NCBI RefSeq assembly: GCF_001895265.1
Contig: NZ_CP016796.1
Location: 1,860,001 to 1,924,000, forward strand
Length of the DNA: 64,000 nucleotides
Direction of reading: 5' to 3'
DNA from: Francisella uliginis
GTDB lineage: Bacteria; Pseudomonadota; Gammaproteobacteria; Francisellales; Francisellaceae
Positions 54,312-64,000 of the stretch are shown one piece after another. Positions within the stretch are counted from its first letter, which is position 1; each line of letters starts with the position of its first letter. A program made the position numbers and the translations under genes. The notes under the pieces are model-generated. The model had not been told where the DNA came from. It made no database searches and saw only the letters and a program-made list of their open reading frames with translations.

Positions 54312-55389
54312 CTGACATTGTTGCTAAAAGATCTGCTTGGTATTCTAGAACTAAAGGCTGAATAACACTATCTAAACTACCTTCCATTACTTCATCAAGC
54401 TTGTAAAGCGTTAAATTTATACGATGATCAGTAACCCTACCTTGTGGATAATTGTATGTTCTAATTCTCTCAGATCTATCACCACTACCAACTAAGCTTT
54501 TACGTGTATCAGACTGCTCTTTTTGTTGTTTATCTATCTCAGCCTGAAGTAATCTTGATTTTAACATTGACATTGCCGCAGCACGGTTTTTATGTTGAGA
54601 CCTTTGATCCTGACACTCTACAACAACGCCTGTTGGGATATGCGTAACTCTGATTGCTGAGTCAGTTTTGTTAACATGCTGACCACCGGCACCAGATGCT
54701 CTAAAAGTATCAACCTTTAGATCTGCTGGATTTATATCAATTCCCTCTACTTCATCAACCTCTGGCATAACCGCAACTGTACAAGCAGACGTATGTACTC
54801 TACCTTGAGATTCTGTCGCTGGCACACGTTGCACTCTATGAGCTCCAGATTCAAATTTTAACTGTGAGTATGCCCCTTCACCATTAATTTTTGAAATGAT
54901 TTCCTTGTAGCCACCATGCTCACCTTCACTTGCTGAAATTACTTCAACTTTCCAGCCTCTTTGCTCAGCATACTTAGAATACATCTTAAATAAATCACCA
55001 GAAAATATTGAAGCCTCATCGCCACCAGTCCCAGCCCTAATCTCTAAGAAGACATTCGCATCATCATTAGGATCACGAGGTAAAAGAAGGATTTGTAGTT
55101 CTGCTTCAAGACTCTCTATAGTTTCATTTGCTAATTTAAGTTCTTCTTTTGCCATCTCAACTAGCTCAGCATCTTTCTCATTTAGCATTTCTTGAGCAGC
55201 TTCTTTATCTTCTTGGGCTTGAGAATAATCTTTAAATGCTTTTACTATCGGCTCAAGCTGAGAATATTCTCTCGATAAATCCCTAAACTTATTTTGATCT
55301 GAAATAATATCAGCATCACTTAATAAGGCACTTACTTCCTCATGCCTTTCAATCAAACTTTGTAATTTTGCTTTAATTGAATCTTTCAT
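54304..55389 (-). CDS. prfA: Peptide chain release factor 1
   Basis: RF1 reads UAA and UAG stop codons. The 361-residue length is normal. The stop-recognition PxT motif is in [10 protein letters not shown] and the catalytic GGQ in [12 protein letters not shown]. It lies directly downstream of hemA with a one-base gap, and its 3' end overlaps prmC, the classic hemA-prfA-prmC order. Confidence 0.96.
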   Translation of the reverse strand: MKDSIKAKLQSLIERHEEVSALLSDADIISDQNKFRDLSREYSQLEPIVKAFKDYSQAQEDKEAAQEMLNEKDAELVEMAKEELKLANETIESLEAELQILLLPRDPNDDANVFLEIRAGTGGDEASIFSGDLFKMYSKYAEQRGWKVEVISASEGEHGGYKEIISKINGEGAYSQLKFESGAHRVQRVPATESQGRVHTSACTVAVMPEVDEVEGIDINPADLKVDTFRASGAGGQHVNKTDSAIRVTHIPTGVVVECQDQRSQHKNRAAAMSMLKSRLLQAEIDKQQKEQSDTRKSLVGSGDRSERIRTYNYPQGRVTDHRINLTLYKLDEVMEGSLDSVIQPLVLEYQADLLATMSDE

Positions 55390-56634
55390 TTACTTTTCCA
55401 CATTTAAACCAAACATACGTTTCATACATACAAGGCAATCATTTCTTCCTTGCTTAGAAGCTTCTTTCATACCCATTACAGGATAATGTAAAACTTTCTT
55501 TTTAATTTCATAGGCAAATCTTTTCATTATCTCTTCAGCATCTTTGCCATTTCTAATCTTTGCTAAACTTTTCTCCAAAGACAAGTCAACAAGACCATCA
55601 GCCTTATCAAAGAGCTCTTTAATCGCACTATTTGATATAATCGCTTTTTCTTTTTCTAAATATTCCTCTAGTGATTTAACAATAATCTTTTGTGCTCTAG
55701 AGCTTTCATGTTTTCTTTTATCTTTATTATCAGCTATCACCGCATTAATATCATCAACACAGTAATAAACATTTTCACCTATCTCACCTAACTTAGGATC
55801 TAGTGCTTGCGGTATTGAGATATCTATAAAAATTCTAGGTTTAGTATCAACATCATTTACTGAGATTATATAATCTTGCGCATTTACAGCTGTAATTATA
55901 ATATCAGCTCTTTCAACTAATTCTTCTAAATCTGTCAAAGGATGTGAACTTGCGTTTCTAAAAGCTGAAGTAATCTTTTCTGCTTTCTCGATAGTTCTAT
56001 TGGCTAACATGATTTGTTTTGGTGCTAAAGCTGTAACATGTCTAAATAGTAACTCGCCTGTTTGACCTGCACCAATAATAAGTACATTTTTAGTTGAGAT
56101 ATTGTCTAATTGTTTTTTAGCCAAAGTAATTGCTGAAAAAGCAACCGAAACTGGACAATGTCCTATTCTTGTCTCACTGCGTACTTTTTTTGCAGTAGCA
56201 AAAACTTTCTGGAAAACCCTGTCTAACTCTTTACCTAAGGCATGGTTTTTCTTACTTAAGGTATATGAATCTTTAACTTGTCCTAATATCTGCGGCTCGC
56301 CTAAAACCATAGATTCTAAGCCACATGCAAGCTTCATAAGGTGCATTATCACCTCAGTACCTTGTCTTAGTTTGAAATAATCTTTTATCTTATATTCAGG
56401 ATTTCTAACATACCCTTGCCACCACAGCAAAACATCATCAACTACTCTTAGATCTGATATTTCTAGATATATTTCTGTACGGTTACAAGTCGATAAAATA
56501 ACTGCGTGTGTGACATTATCTATAGCAAGTATAGATCTATACAACATAGATACATCTAACCCAGATAGTGCAAACTCACTACGGATCTCTATCGGAGACT
56601 TCTTATAATCAATTGCTAAAGATATTAATGCCAT
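55390..56634 (-). CDS. hemA: Glutamyl-tRNA reductase
   Basis: The enzyme makes glutamate-1-semialdehyde from Glu-tRNA, the first step of tetrapyrrole synthesis. The 414 residues contain the catalytic Cys50 in LSTCNRTEIY and the NADPH motif IGAGQTGEL. It is first in the hemA-prfA-prmC operon. The divergent YfgM-like gene is 163 bases away. Confidence 0.95.
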   Translation of the reverse strand: MALISLAIDYKKSPIEIRSEFALSGLDVSMLYRSILAIDNVTHAVILSTCNRTEIYLEISDLRVVDDVLLWWQGYVRNPEYKIKDYFKLRQGTEVIMHLMKLACGLESMVLGEPQILGQVKDSYTLSKKNHALGKELDRVFQKVFATAKKVRSETRIGHCPVSVAFSAITLAKKQLDNISTKNVLIIGAGQTGELLFRHVTALAPKQIMLANRTIEKAEKITSAFRNASSHPLTDLEELVERADIIITAVNAQDYIISVNDVDTKPRIFIDISIPQALDPKLGEIGENVYYCVDDINAVIADNKDKRKHESSRAQKIIVKSLEEYLEKEKAIISNSAIKELFDKADGLVDLSLEKSLAKIRNGKDAEEIMKRFAYEIKKKVLHYPVMGMKEASKQGRNDCLVCMKRMFGLNVEK

Positions 56635-56797
56635 ATTAAAAATAAAAACGTATTACAATAATTTAACTTAGAAAAACAAAAATATATTTTACCATAAAGT
56701 ATTAGACATTACATTCTAATCTGATTAATAAACTTACAACGTTTACTACTTTTATGTTAAGATGTTGTAAAATTTATTGAAAAAATAAAACATAAAT

Positions 56798-57439
56798 ATG
56801 AGTATTAAAGGCTTAACAAAAAAACAAAACCAAGCACTATATACAATAGTTGGTATAATTATTGTTGCAATTATATGCGTAATAATATTTCAGTTTTATA
56901 ATTCAAATAACCATAAAAGAATTTTGGAAGCCTCTAATGCATATCAAAAGGCTTTAATTGCTAGTAAAAATTCAGATACCTCGTCAAATACAAAGATATA
57001 TAAATTCACATCAGTTGTAGATAAATACCCAAACACTAGCTTTGGTATATTTGCTAGTTGGCAATTAGCCGACTTGTATATAACTCCAACAAAGTTAGAT
57101 ACTAGTAACTTCAGTATGAATATCGCAAACTTACCAAAAGCGATAAAAGTACTGCAACAGAGTATCAAAGGTAATCCTGATGATAGCTTGACTAACGTTA
57201 CTAAAACTAGACTTGCTAGGCTTTATATTGCATCAAATCAACCTGACCAGGCAATTAAAACTTTACAAAGTTTAGGATCATTAGGAGATAAAGCCTATCC
57301 TCTAATGCTACTAGGGCAAGCTTACCATCAAAAAAATGATAAGACTAAAGCTTTAGATGCTTGGCATAAAGCCCTACAAGATCCTGATAGCTCAGCTGAG
57401 TTTAAACAAGTAATTACCCAACTAATAAATAACTACTAA
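56798..57439 (+). CDS. YfgM-like membrane-anchored TPR protein
   Basis: The 213-residue protein has one N-terminal membrane helix (about 14-36) and a periplasmic TPR region with ALIASKNSD, ATRLARLYIA-type and AYHQKNDKTKALDAW repeats. In E. coli YfgM binds the SecYEG translocon with PpiD. It lies 10 bases before bamB, the usual gene order. Confidence 0.8.
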   Translation: MSIKGLTKKQNQALYTIVGIIIVAIICVIIFQFYNSNNHKRILEASNAYQKALIASKNSDTSSNTKIYKFTSVVDKYPNTSFGIFASWQLADLYITPTKLDTSNFSMNIANLPKAIKVLQQSIKGNPDDSLTNVTKTRLARLYIASNQPDQAIKTLQSLGSLGDKAYPLMLLGQAYHQKNDKTKALDAWHKALQDPDSSAEFKQVITQLINNY

Positions 57440-57449
57440 ATTAGAAACA

Positions 57450-58811
57450 ATGAAAAAATCTTATTTTTTAACATTACCTCTACTATTATCTTTTCTAATA
57501 GCTAGTTGTTCTAAAAGTAATGTCCCACCTCCAACACCACTTGATGAAAAACCTCCTAAGCAGGTTCACATCAAAGTTAAATGGAAAGAAAGCACAGGCA
57601 ATGGTGATAACGGTTTAGGCAATTATAACTTAGCACCAACTTATTCAGATGGTATGGTATTTGTCCCTAATGAAAATGGTATGGTATATGCTCTATCAAT
57701 GAAAAATGGTGATGTAATATGGAAAAAAGATACTAATTCAAGTCTATCTGCTGAACCAAACACCATCGCAAACGCTGTTATTTTTGGCTCAATTAAAGGC
57801 AAACTTACTGCTTTAGATGCTAAGACCGGCAAGATTTTATGGCTTAGTGAAGCTCCTAGTAGCTTATTTGCTCAACCAACTGTTTATGATAACTATATTT
57901 ACACTCATACTCATGATGGTTCAGTCGCTGCCTTTAATGCTAAAGACGGAAAGATGGAGTGGAGTGCTTCAAATAATATTCCAGAATTAACTTTGCCAGG
58001 AAACTCTTCCCCTATCGTACTAAATGATACTGTAATGATAGGATCTGCTTTTGGTACAGTTCTTGGCTTTACTGTTAAAAGTGGTGATAAGACTATCAAC
58101 ATACCAATAGCTATTGCTCATGGATCTTCTCCAGCCGATAAGATGGTTGATATAACAGCAAATCCAATGCTATATCATCACTATTTAATTTTTGCAGCAT
58201 TCCAAGGAGCTATAGTAGCTTTAGATAAAGATTCTGGAAAAATGCTATGGGCAAAAAAAGCATCTATAATCAATAATATGGCCATTGATAACAATGTTAT
58301 CTTTACAACTCAAGCAGATAGCCAACTTAAGGCATATAATATACAAAATGGTGAAACTGTTTGGACTCAAGATACATTAAAATGGCGTAAAATAACTGCA
58401 CCTGTTTACTACAAAGGCTTAATAGTTGTTGCTGATTACCAAGGATATTTACACTTTTTTAGCTCACTAAATGGTGAATATCTGGGAAGATACAAGCTTA
58501 CACCAACACCCGCATTATTCCCTAGCACAGGAATCTCTGCTCAATTAGTACCAACAAAGCAAGGGATTCTAGTTGAAGCTGAGAATGGTACAACATACCT
58601 AGTTGATGCTTATAGTGATAAAGTTATATATGAAAGTATTCTTGGCGATTATAAAGTTGATAAAGGTAATAATACTGATTATATTAAATCATCAATTACA
58701 CCAGTAGCTATAGCAAAAGCAGTTGAGAAATCTAAAAAAGAAGATGCAAAAGGCTTAAAAGTTAATATAATAATAGGAGACTTTAGCAAAGGTAAACCTA
58801 CTAATGTATAA
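57450..58811 (+). CDS. bamB: Outer-membrane assembly lipoprotein BamB
   Basis: The lipoprotein of the BAM complex helps insert outer-membrane proteins. The 453 residues have lipobox LIASC (Cys20) and an eight-bladed propeller of PQQ-like repeats (for example VYALSMKNGDVIWKK, LTALDAKTGKILW, IVALDKDSGKMLW). The C-terminal 40-residue tail beyond the usual end is charged. It overlaps the start of the MFS gene by eight bases. Confidence 0.9.
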   Translation: MKKSYFLTLPLLLSFLIASCSKSNVPPPTPLDEKPPKQVHIKVKWKESTGNGDNGLGNYNLAPTYSDGMVFVPNENGMVYALSMKNGDVIWKKDTNSSLSAEPNTIANAVIFGSIKGKLTALDAKTGKILWLSEAPSSLFAQPTVYDNYIYTHTHDGSVAAFNAKDGKMEWSASNNIPELTLPGNSSPIVLNDTVMIGSAFGTVLGFTVKSGDKTINIPIAIAHGSSPADKMVDITANPMLYHHYLIFAAFQGAIVALDKDSGKMLWAKKASIINNMAIDNNVIFTTQADSQLKAYNIQNGETVWTQDTLKWRKITAPVYYKGLIVVADYQGYLHFFSSLNGEYLGRYKLTPTPALFPSTGISAQLVPTKQGILVEAENGTTYLVDAYSDKVIYESILGDYKVDKGNNTDYIKSSITPVAIAKAVEKSKKEDAKGLKVNIIIGDFSKGKPTNV

Positions 58812-59985
58812 AGGTATAAGACCATCGATATTCATTTTAATCCTAATGGTTTCATTAGGACCATTTGGTGATACTATCTACGCCCCAGCTCTACCTGAGT
58901 TAAAGAAAATTCTTGGTACTGATTATCCTCATGTTCAACTTACAATAACCTCATACTTATTAGGTTACTCTATTAGCCAAATCCTATATGGGCCTTTTTC
59001 TGATAGGTTTGGACGAAAACCAATAATGTTAATTGGTTCATGCTTCTTTATAATAAGCTCAATAATATGCTTATTTACTGAACATATTGATACTCTAATA
59101 TATGCAAGACTTCTGCAAGGCTTTGGTGCTGCTGCTGGGGGTGTTATTGCAACAGTTGCTGTTAAAGATGCTTTTAAGACTAACGAGCAAGGAGCAGTTT
59201 TTGCTATTATGAATATAGCATTTGCATTAGCTCCTGCTTTTGGCGCTGTGCTTGGAGTATTTTTAAGTCCATCAATAATATTTTGGGTGTTATTAGTTGC
59301 AGCAAGCCTACTATTTATAAATGTCGCTATATTTTTCCCTGAAACTATTAGAGAGAAAAACTATGAAGCATTAACTATAAAATCTCTATTTAAAAATTAT
59401 TTCTTATTATTTAAAGATCATCAATTCTTCTTTGCCACTTTTGTATTAGGTCTTAATATCAGTATTATCTATGCCTGTCTTGTTACTGCTCCTGATATTT
59501 TTGTAAATATATTAAAACTAGAGAAATCGAATTTTTTATATTTACTCACTTTAATGGTTATTGCAGTTGTTTCAGGCTCTATTGTTTGCTCAAAACTTAG
59601 TCGCATAATAGCATATAAACATCTTATTAATTTTGGTATGACTTGTACTTTAATATCAGGAATATTATTAGTTTATGCATTTAAAAAGCTTACAGGGCTA
59701 GAGTTATCTCTAGCCTTAACAGGAATATTATCATTAACTTTTGTCGGCGTATCTTTCAGTGTGCCTCTACTTACACCAATAGCTTTGGAGAATTTTACTA
59801 CAACAGCTGGAGCAGCCTCATCAGTAATGGGCTTTATGCAAATGGGAATTGCATCAATTACAACAGCGATTATGAGTCAAATTAGCCTAGGAAGTGAGTT
59901 TACACTTTCACTTGCATTTATATTATTACCTTTAATTGGACTAATAGTATTTTTACCTTATAGTTGCTACTTCCTAAGGAAATAA
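58804..59985 (+). CDS. Bcr/CflA-type MFS drug exporter
   Basis: The 393-residue, twelve-helix protein has the MFS loop GPFSDRFGRKPI (about 64-75) and FGAAAGGVIATVAVKDAF (about 103-120). It is the third member of this family in the window. It is translationally coupled to bamB by an eight-base overlap, which is unusual since the functions are unrelated. Confidence 0.83.
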   Translation: MYKGIRPSIFILILMVSLGPFGDTIYAPALPELKKILGTDYPHVQLTITSYLLGYSISQILYGPFSDRFGRKPIMLIGSCFFIISSIICLFTEHIDTLIYARLLQGFGAAAGGVIATVAVKDAFKTNEQGAVFAIMNIAFALAPAFGAVLGVFLSPSIIFWVLLVAASLLFINVAIFFPETIREKNYEALTIKSLFKNYFLLFKDHQFFFATFVLGLNISIIYACLVTAPDIFVNILKLEKSNFLYLLTLMVIAVVSGSIVCSKLSRIIAYKHLINFGMTCTLISGILLVYAFKKLTGLELSLALTGILSLTFVGVSFSVPLLTPIALENFTTTAGAASSVMGFMQMGIASITTAIMSQISLGSEFTLSLAFILLPLIGLIVFLPYSCYFLRK

Positions 59986-60075
59986 TTATTAACACTTTGC
60001 TAAGCTTACGAATTAAGTAAATTATGTGATAAAATTCCCCCTAGTAAATATAATTTATTGATCTAATTAATATTA

Positions 60076-61959
60076 ATGCAAAACTATAATGCTAAATCAA
60101 TCGAAGTACTAACTGGCCTAGATCCTGTCAAAAAAAGACCTGGGATGTACACTAATACAGAAAACCCAAATCATCTTATCCAAGAAATAGTAGATAACAG
60201 TGTTGATGAGGTCTTGGCAGGCTTTGCTAATAAAATAGATATCTCTCTTTATCAAGATAATAGTATAGAAATCTCTGATAATGGACGCGGAATGCCTGTA
60301 GATATTCATCCAGAACATAAAATGTCAGGTATTGAACTTATTATGACTAAGCTTCACTCTGGCGGTAAATTTAGTAACAAGAACTATACTCACTCCGGAG
60401 GTCTTCATGGTGTAGGCGTTTCTGTTGTTAATGCTTTATCTAGTAGGCTTGAAGCTGAGATAAAAAGAGACGGTAAGCTTTATCATATTGTATTTCAAGA
60501 TGGTTTTAAAACTAAAGATTTAGAAGTTATTGATACTGTTGGTAAGAAAAATACTGGGACAAAGATTAGATTTTGGCCAGATAAAAAATATTTTGATGAT
60601 ATAAAAGTAAATCTTAAGGCTTTAAAAAACTTATTAGAAGCAAAAGCTATTCTTTGTAAGGCCCTTACAATCAAATATTCTAATGAGGTTAAGAAAGAAA
60701 AGTTAGTATGGCATTTTGAAGATGGCCTAAAAGGTTATCTAGATCATAAGCTAGAATCCGAGACTCTGCCTAATAGTCCTTTTATGATAGATAATTTTTC
60801 AAATGGAGAGTCATTTTTAGATGCTGTATTTTGCTGGTGCGATGCTCCTGCAGAAGTTATAAAAAATAGCTATGTAAACTTAATCCCAACACCTCAAGAT
60901 GGTACTCATGTTACAGGTCTTAAAAACGGTATTTATGATGCCATTAAAACATATATAGAAAAAAATTCTCTTGGGCTTAAGAATATCAAAATTACGGCAA
61001 ATGACTCATTTGCTCAATTAAACTATGTTATATCATTAAAAATAACAAATCCTCAGTTTGCTGGACAAACTAAAGAGAAGCTTTCCAATAAAGATGTAAC
61101 TGCATTCGTTGCTACAACAGTAAAAGATCTACTAACTATATGGCTTAACCAAAATACTGAAGAAGCTCGCCAAATAATAGAGAATATCAACAAGGTTGCA
61201 CAGAAACGTATTAATGCAGATAAAAAAACTGCGCGTAAACGCATAATGAATACATCTATTCGTTTACCTGGGAAGCTAACAGACTGCATTAGCTCTGATG
61301 TAAATTCAACGGAGCTTTTTATTGTCGAAGGAGACTCAGCAGGAGGCTCTGCAAAACAAGCACGTGATAAGAATTTTCAGGCTGTAATGCCTCTTAAGGG
61401 TAAGATTCTAAATAGCTGGGAGCTTGATGCAGATACGATCATGAATTCTCAAGAAGTTCATAATATAGCAACAGCAATAGGTGTTGATCCAGATAGTGAT
61501 GATATATCTGGGTTAAGATATAACAAAATATGTATTCTTGCTGATGCAGATTCTGATGGCTTACATATTGCTACCTTATTGTGTGCAATGTTTCTAAAGC
61601 ATTTTAGAAAACTTATCGAAAATGGACATATTTATATAGCTCAACCCCCTTTATTTAGAATTGATATTGGTAAAAATACTTTCTATGCTCTAGATGAAGA
61701 TGAAAAAGAAACTATTTTAGCTGAAAATTCTAAGCTAACTGGCAAAATTAATATTATGCGTTTTAAAGGTCTTGGTGAGATGAACCCTGTACAGCTACGT
61801 GAATCAGCGATGGATGTTTCATCTAGAAGATTGTTACAGTTAACCATATCTGATGTTTATGACGATACTGAAATATTAGATAAGCTCTTAGCTAAAAAAA
61901 GATCTAAAGATCGCCGTGATTGGTTAGAAAACTATGGTGATAAAGCAGAAATAGAATAA
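60076..61959 (+). CDS. parE: DNA topoisomerase IV subunit B
   Basis: The ATPase subunit of topoisomerase IV, which decatenates daughter chromosomes with ParC. The 627 residues match E. coli ParE (630). GHKL motifs are EIVDNSVDEVLAG, SDNGRGMPVD and HGVGVSVVNALS. The TOPRIM motifs are FIVEGDSAGGSAKQ and DADSDGLHI. The length lacks the GyrB insert, supporting ParE over GyrB. parC is not in the window. Confidence 0.92.
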   Translation: MQNYNAKSIEVLTGLDPVKKRPGMYTNTENPNHLIQEIVDNSVDEVLAGFANKIDISLYQDNSIEISDNGRGMPVDIHPEHKMSGIELIMTKLHSGGKFSNKNYTHSGGLHGVGVSVVNALSSRLEAEIKRDGKLYHIVFQDGFKTKDLEVIDTVGKKNTGTKIRFWPDKKYFDDIKVNLKALKNLLEAKAILCKALTIKYSNEVKKEKLVWHFEDGLKGYLDHKLESETLPNSPFMIDNFSNGESFLDAVFCWCDAPAEVIKNSYVNLIPTPQDGTHVTGLKNGIYDAIKTYIEKNSLGLKNIKITANDSFAQLNYVISLKITNPQFAGQTKEKLSNKDVTAFVATTVKDLLTIWLNQNTEEARQIIENINKVAQKRINADKKTARKRIMNTSIRLPGKLTDCISSDVNSTELFIVEGDSAGGSAKQARDKNFQAVMPLKGKILNSWELDADTIMNSQEVHNIATAIGVDPDSDDISGLRYNKICILADADSDGLHIATLLCAMFLKHFRKLIENGHIYIAQPPLFRIDIGKNTFYALDEDEKETILAENSKLTGKINIMRFKGLGEMNPVQLRESAMDVSSRRLLQLTISDVYDDTEILDKLLAKKRSKDRRDWLENYGDKAEIE

Positions 61960-61963
61960 AAGC

Positions 61964-63265
61964 CTATCTCTGTTTAGTCATTATATTTAATATATTTATA
62001 TCTGTCTTAGACATACCATCATCTGTTGCTATATAGACTATGTTTTCAATAGTCTCTTCAACATTCTTACCAACTATACCATCATAAGCTGTTACACTAT
62101 TTCCTAACACTGCGGCATTAACAGCATCATAAGCGGTATATATTGAATTAGCTATTTTCATTGAGCATGATGAGTTTGCTCCATCACACATAATCCCAAC
62201 AATACTAGCTAGAGCATTAATTATAGCCTTATTAACTTTTTCTAAAGGTTGATCTAACATCAAAGCCAGTCCTGCAGCAACTCCAGCAGAAGCACAAGTT
62301 GGACCACATAATGCAGATAACCGTCCTATACGAGATTTAATATAAACAGTTATTAAAGATGCTAAAAATATTGCTCTATAAAGTTCTTCTTGGCTCTTTT
62401 TATTAAACTCTGCAAATTTTATTAAAGCCATAGATATAGTTATACCAATATTTCCACTTCCAGCAACTGTCATTACAAGTAGAGCAGACCCTCCCATACG
62501 AGCATCACTTCCTGCTGCAGCCGCTGCGGCTGCATTATTACGCACATCATCACCATAAAGCCCCAGCTCTATAGCTGATTTAATATTTCTACCAGCTTGA
62601 GCTCCATAACTATTATTTAAACCTTCTTGAGAAATCTTTGTATTATCCTTAACAATAAGATCAAATAAGGATTTAATCTTATTAACATCTATACTAGCTG
62701 CAATCTCATATATCTCCTTAATAGAAAATGTCTTTATAATCTCATCCACTAGATTTTTCTTATTGGAAGTATCATCAACTTTGTATAAAATTTTTTCATT
62801 TTTTTGAATTAGGGTTATATTGCTGTGTGTATATTTGATTTCAACAATAGCCTTATCTTCACCATAATAACCCACGATTTGAATATAAAGTTTAATCTTT
62901 TTATCTGACATATGAATATTTACAGATTTCTTTGTTAGATACTTTTTGACATTTTTAAGTTCTGAAGTTGTTATATCTGCAATTACCATAAGCTCTTTGT
63001 CAGGATCGCCAGCAACAAGTCCCATAGCTACAGCTGCTTCTATACCAATCATACCTCTACTACCTGGTACTGTAACACTTTTTACATTTTTGATTATATT
63101 CCCAGAAGCATAAACTTCGACCTTATCAGGTACATTTCCTAAAATTTGAGTTACTTTAGCAGCGCAATAAGCTAAAGCTATTGGCTCTGTGCAACCTTGT
63201 GCTGGAACTACCTCCTGTTGTAATAAATTTAACAACTGTTTTTCTCTATTCACTATACTCTCCAA
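61964..63265 (-). CDS. cyuA: L-cysteine desulfidase family protein (CyuA/YhaM, UPF0597)
   Basis: The 433-residue enzyme of the serine-dehydratase-alpha-like fold breaks L-cysteine to pyruvate, ammonia and sulfide using a [4Fe-4S] cluster. Motifs are [19 protein letters not shown] (Cys25), CGPTCASAG and [12 protein letters not shown], which supply cluster cysteines. It is convergent with parE, four bases apart, and 40 bases downstream of ampD on the same strand. Confidence 0.85.
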   Translation of the reverse strand: MESIVNREKQLLNLLQQEVVPAQGCTEPIALAYCAAKVTQILGNVPDKVEVYASGNIIKNVKSVTVPGSRGMIGIEAAVAMGLVAGDPDKELMVIADITTSELKNVKKYLTKKSVNIHMSDKKIKLYIQIVGYYGEDKAIVEIKYTHSNITLIQKNEKILYKVDDTSNKKNLVDEIIKTFSIKEIYEIAASIDVNKIKSLFDLIVKDNTKISQEGLNNSYGAQAGRNIKSAIELGLYGDDVRNNAAAAAAAGSDARMGGSALLVMTVAGSGNIGITISMALIKFAEFNKKSQEELYRAIFLASLITVYIKSRIGRLSALCGPTCASAGVAAGLALMLDQPLEKVNKAIINALASIVGIMCDGANSSCSMKIANSIYTAYDAVNAAVLGNSVTAYDGIVGKNVEETIENIVYIATDDGMSKTDINILNIMTKQR

Positions 63266-63305
63266 CTAAATTTAAAAACTAATTAAAACCAGTAATAGTT
63301 CCTTT

Positions 63306-63854
63306 TTAAGAATACTTATCAACCCCATCTAAATCATTTACTTTATCCCAATCAAAGCATTTGCCAGGATCTGTTTTTCTTCCCGGAGCTATATTTTGGT
63401 GTCCGGTAATAGCTTTGAGTTCAATATAGGTCTCTTTTAAATCCACTAACAATTCATTTAGACTTCTATATTGCTCAAATTCATAAGCTGTCTTGTCCGT
63501 ACCTTGTAGCTCTATACCTATAGAAAAATCATTACAGCCTTGTCTTCCCTGAAAGTTACTTATACCAGCATGCCACGCCCTATTATCTACAGAAACAAAT
63601 TGAATAACTTCACCTGTCCGTTTTATATAAAAATGCGCTGAAACTTCAACTTCTTTTAAATCAGCAAAGCTTTTATGTGAATCACAGTCTAGCTGGTTAA
63701 GAAATAAATTTTCAACATTGTGATTTGAATACTCTCCTTCTGGCAGACTTATACAATGAACCACAACCAGACTAATATCCATATTATTAGGTCGCTTATT
63801 AAAATTTTTACTCGCGATATGCTTGGCTTTTTTATACCAACCTTGTTTGAACAT
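63306..63854 (-). CDS. ampD: 1,6-anhydro-N-acetylmuramyl-L-alanine amidase AmpD
   Basis: The cytoplasmic zinc amidase recycles cell-wall muropeptides. The 182 residues have zinc ligands His33 (VVVHCISLPEG), His152 (TGHQNIAPG) and Asp162 (KTDPGK), and Glu115 in IGIELQG. No signal peptide, as expected for AmpD. In other bacteria its loss affects beta-lactamase control, but no ampC-ampR pair is seen here. Confidence 0.93.
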   Translation of the reverse strand: MFKQGWYKKAKHIASKNFNKRPNNMDISLVVVHCISLPEGEYSNHNVENLFLNQLDCDSHKSFADLKEVEVSAHFYIKRTGEVIQFVSVDNRAWHAGISNFQGRQGCNDFSIGIELQGTDKTAYEFEQYRSLNELLVDLKETYIELKAITGHQNIAPGRKTDPGKCFDWDKVNDLDGVDKYS

Positions 63855-63927
63855 CTTAGGTTTTCAAAATTAGTTATGATAATATTATACTGTATCAACT
63901 AAACTAGTGGTTTTAAATAATTTAATT

Positions 63928-64000
63928 ATGAAGTGTTTAGATTGTAAGCTTGCAAAAAATACTGTTGTATATGGGATTATTACGTTAATCATTGTAGTAC
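63928..64000 (+). CDS. 5' end of an unidentified gene, truncated by the window
   Basis: The ATG at 63928 starts a frame (MKCLDCKLAKNTVVYGIITL and onward) that stays open to the last base, 24 codons. A possible hydrophobic helix starts at about residue 14. No recognisable domain can be named from this length. It is divergent from ampD. No clear Shine-Dalgarno precedes it. Confidence 0.4.
   Translation, partial: MKCLDCKLAKNTVVYGIITLIIVV

Overview
The window is AT-rich gammaproteobacterial chromosome, most likely Francisella or a close relative. The GroEL/GroES and ParE/HemA/PrfA/PrmC/BamB sets are gammaproteobacterial in type. Many amino-acid permeases and Bcr/CflA-type exporters are present, and a broken malate dehydrogenase copy resembles the Francisella enzyme as I remember it. 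The species assignment is inference from memory, not a search. The left edge cuts a permease gene and the right edge cuts an unidentified gene.

Layout. (1) 1-8 kb: truncated aromatic amino-acid permease, a large secreted GH19 chitinase, an EamA exporter, a CbpA-type J-protein, ogt, and a decayed mdh fragment. (2) 7.8-8.03 kb: a highly structured leader followed by a 19-codon hydrophobic ORF with a near-perfect Shine-Dalgarno, resembling a type I toxin. (3) 8-20.7 kb: amino-acid permeases, lysA, a YkuD-type L,D-transpeptidase, gdhA, a YhiN-like flavoprotein, and groES-groEL behind a sigma-32-like promoter. (4) 20.7-23.1 kb: a secreted alpha/beta hydrolase, an MFS exporter and tRNA-Arg(CCG). 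(5) 23.1-38.6 kb: a complete-looking aryl-polyene-type lipid cluster. It has two ketosynthases, a chain-length factor, a ketoreductase, two hotdog dehydratases, two ACPs, an AMP-ligase, two acyltransferases, a glycosyltransferase, a thioesterase, a flavin oxidoreductase, and LolA-like, MMPL and lipoprotein export parts. (6) 38.6-44.8 kb: MFS sugar porter, serine hydrolase, 4.5S RNA (ffs), yaaA-rlmH and a second GH19 chitinase. (7) 44.8-53.2 kb: a Gln/Asn-rich secreted repeat protein, MFS exporter, prmB, cysS and a three-gene minor-pilin operon whose last gene carries 19 hexanucleotide repeats. (8) 53.3-64 kb: hemA-prfA-prmC, a YfgM-like gene with bamB, an MFS exporter, parE, cyuA and ampD.

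How the parts fit. The two secreted chitinases share catalytic fold and chitin-binding modules but differ in accessory domains, and suggest chitin use outside the host. The polyene cluster encodes a dissociated type II fatty-acid-like assembly line plus its own envelope export route. Minor pilins, secreted repeat proteins and an outer-membrane DUF2490 protein point to an actively varied cell surface. Three copies of a GTCAT...ATGAC palindromic element are scattered through the window: one intergenic, one between groES and groEL, and one inserted in frame near the start of prmC.
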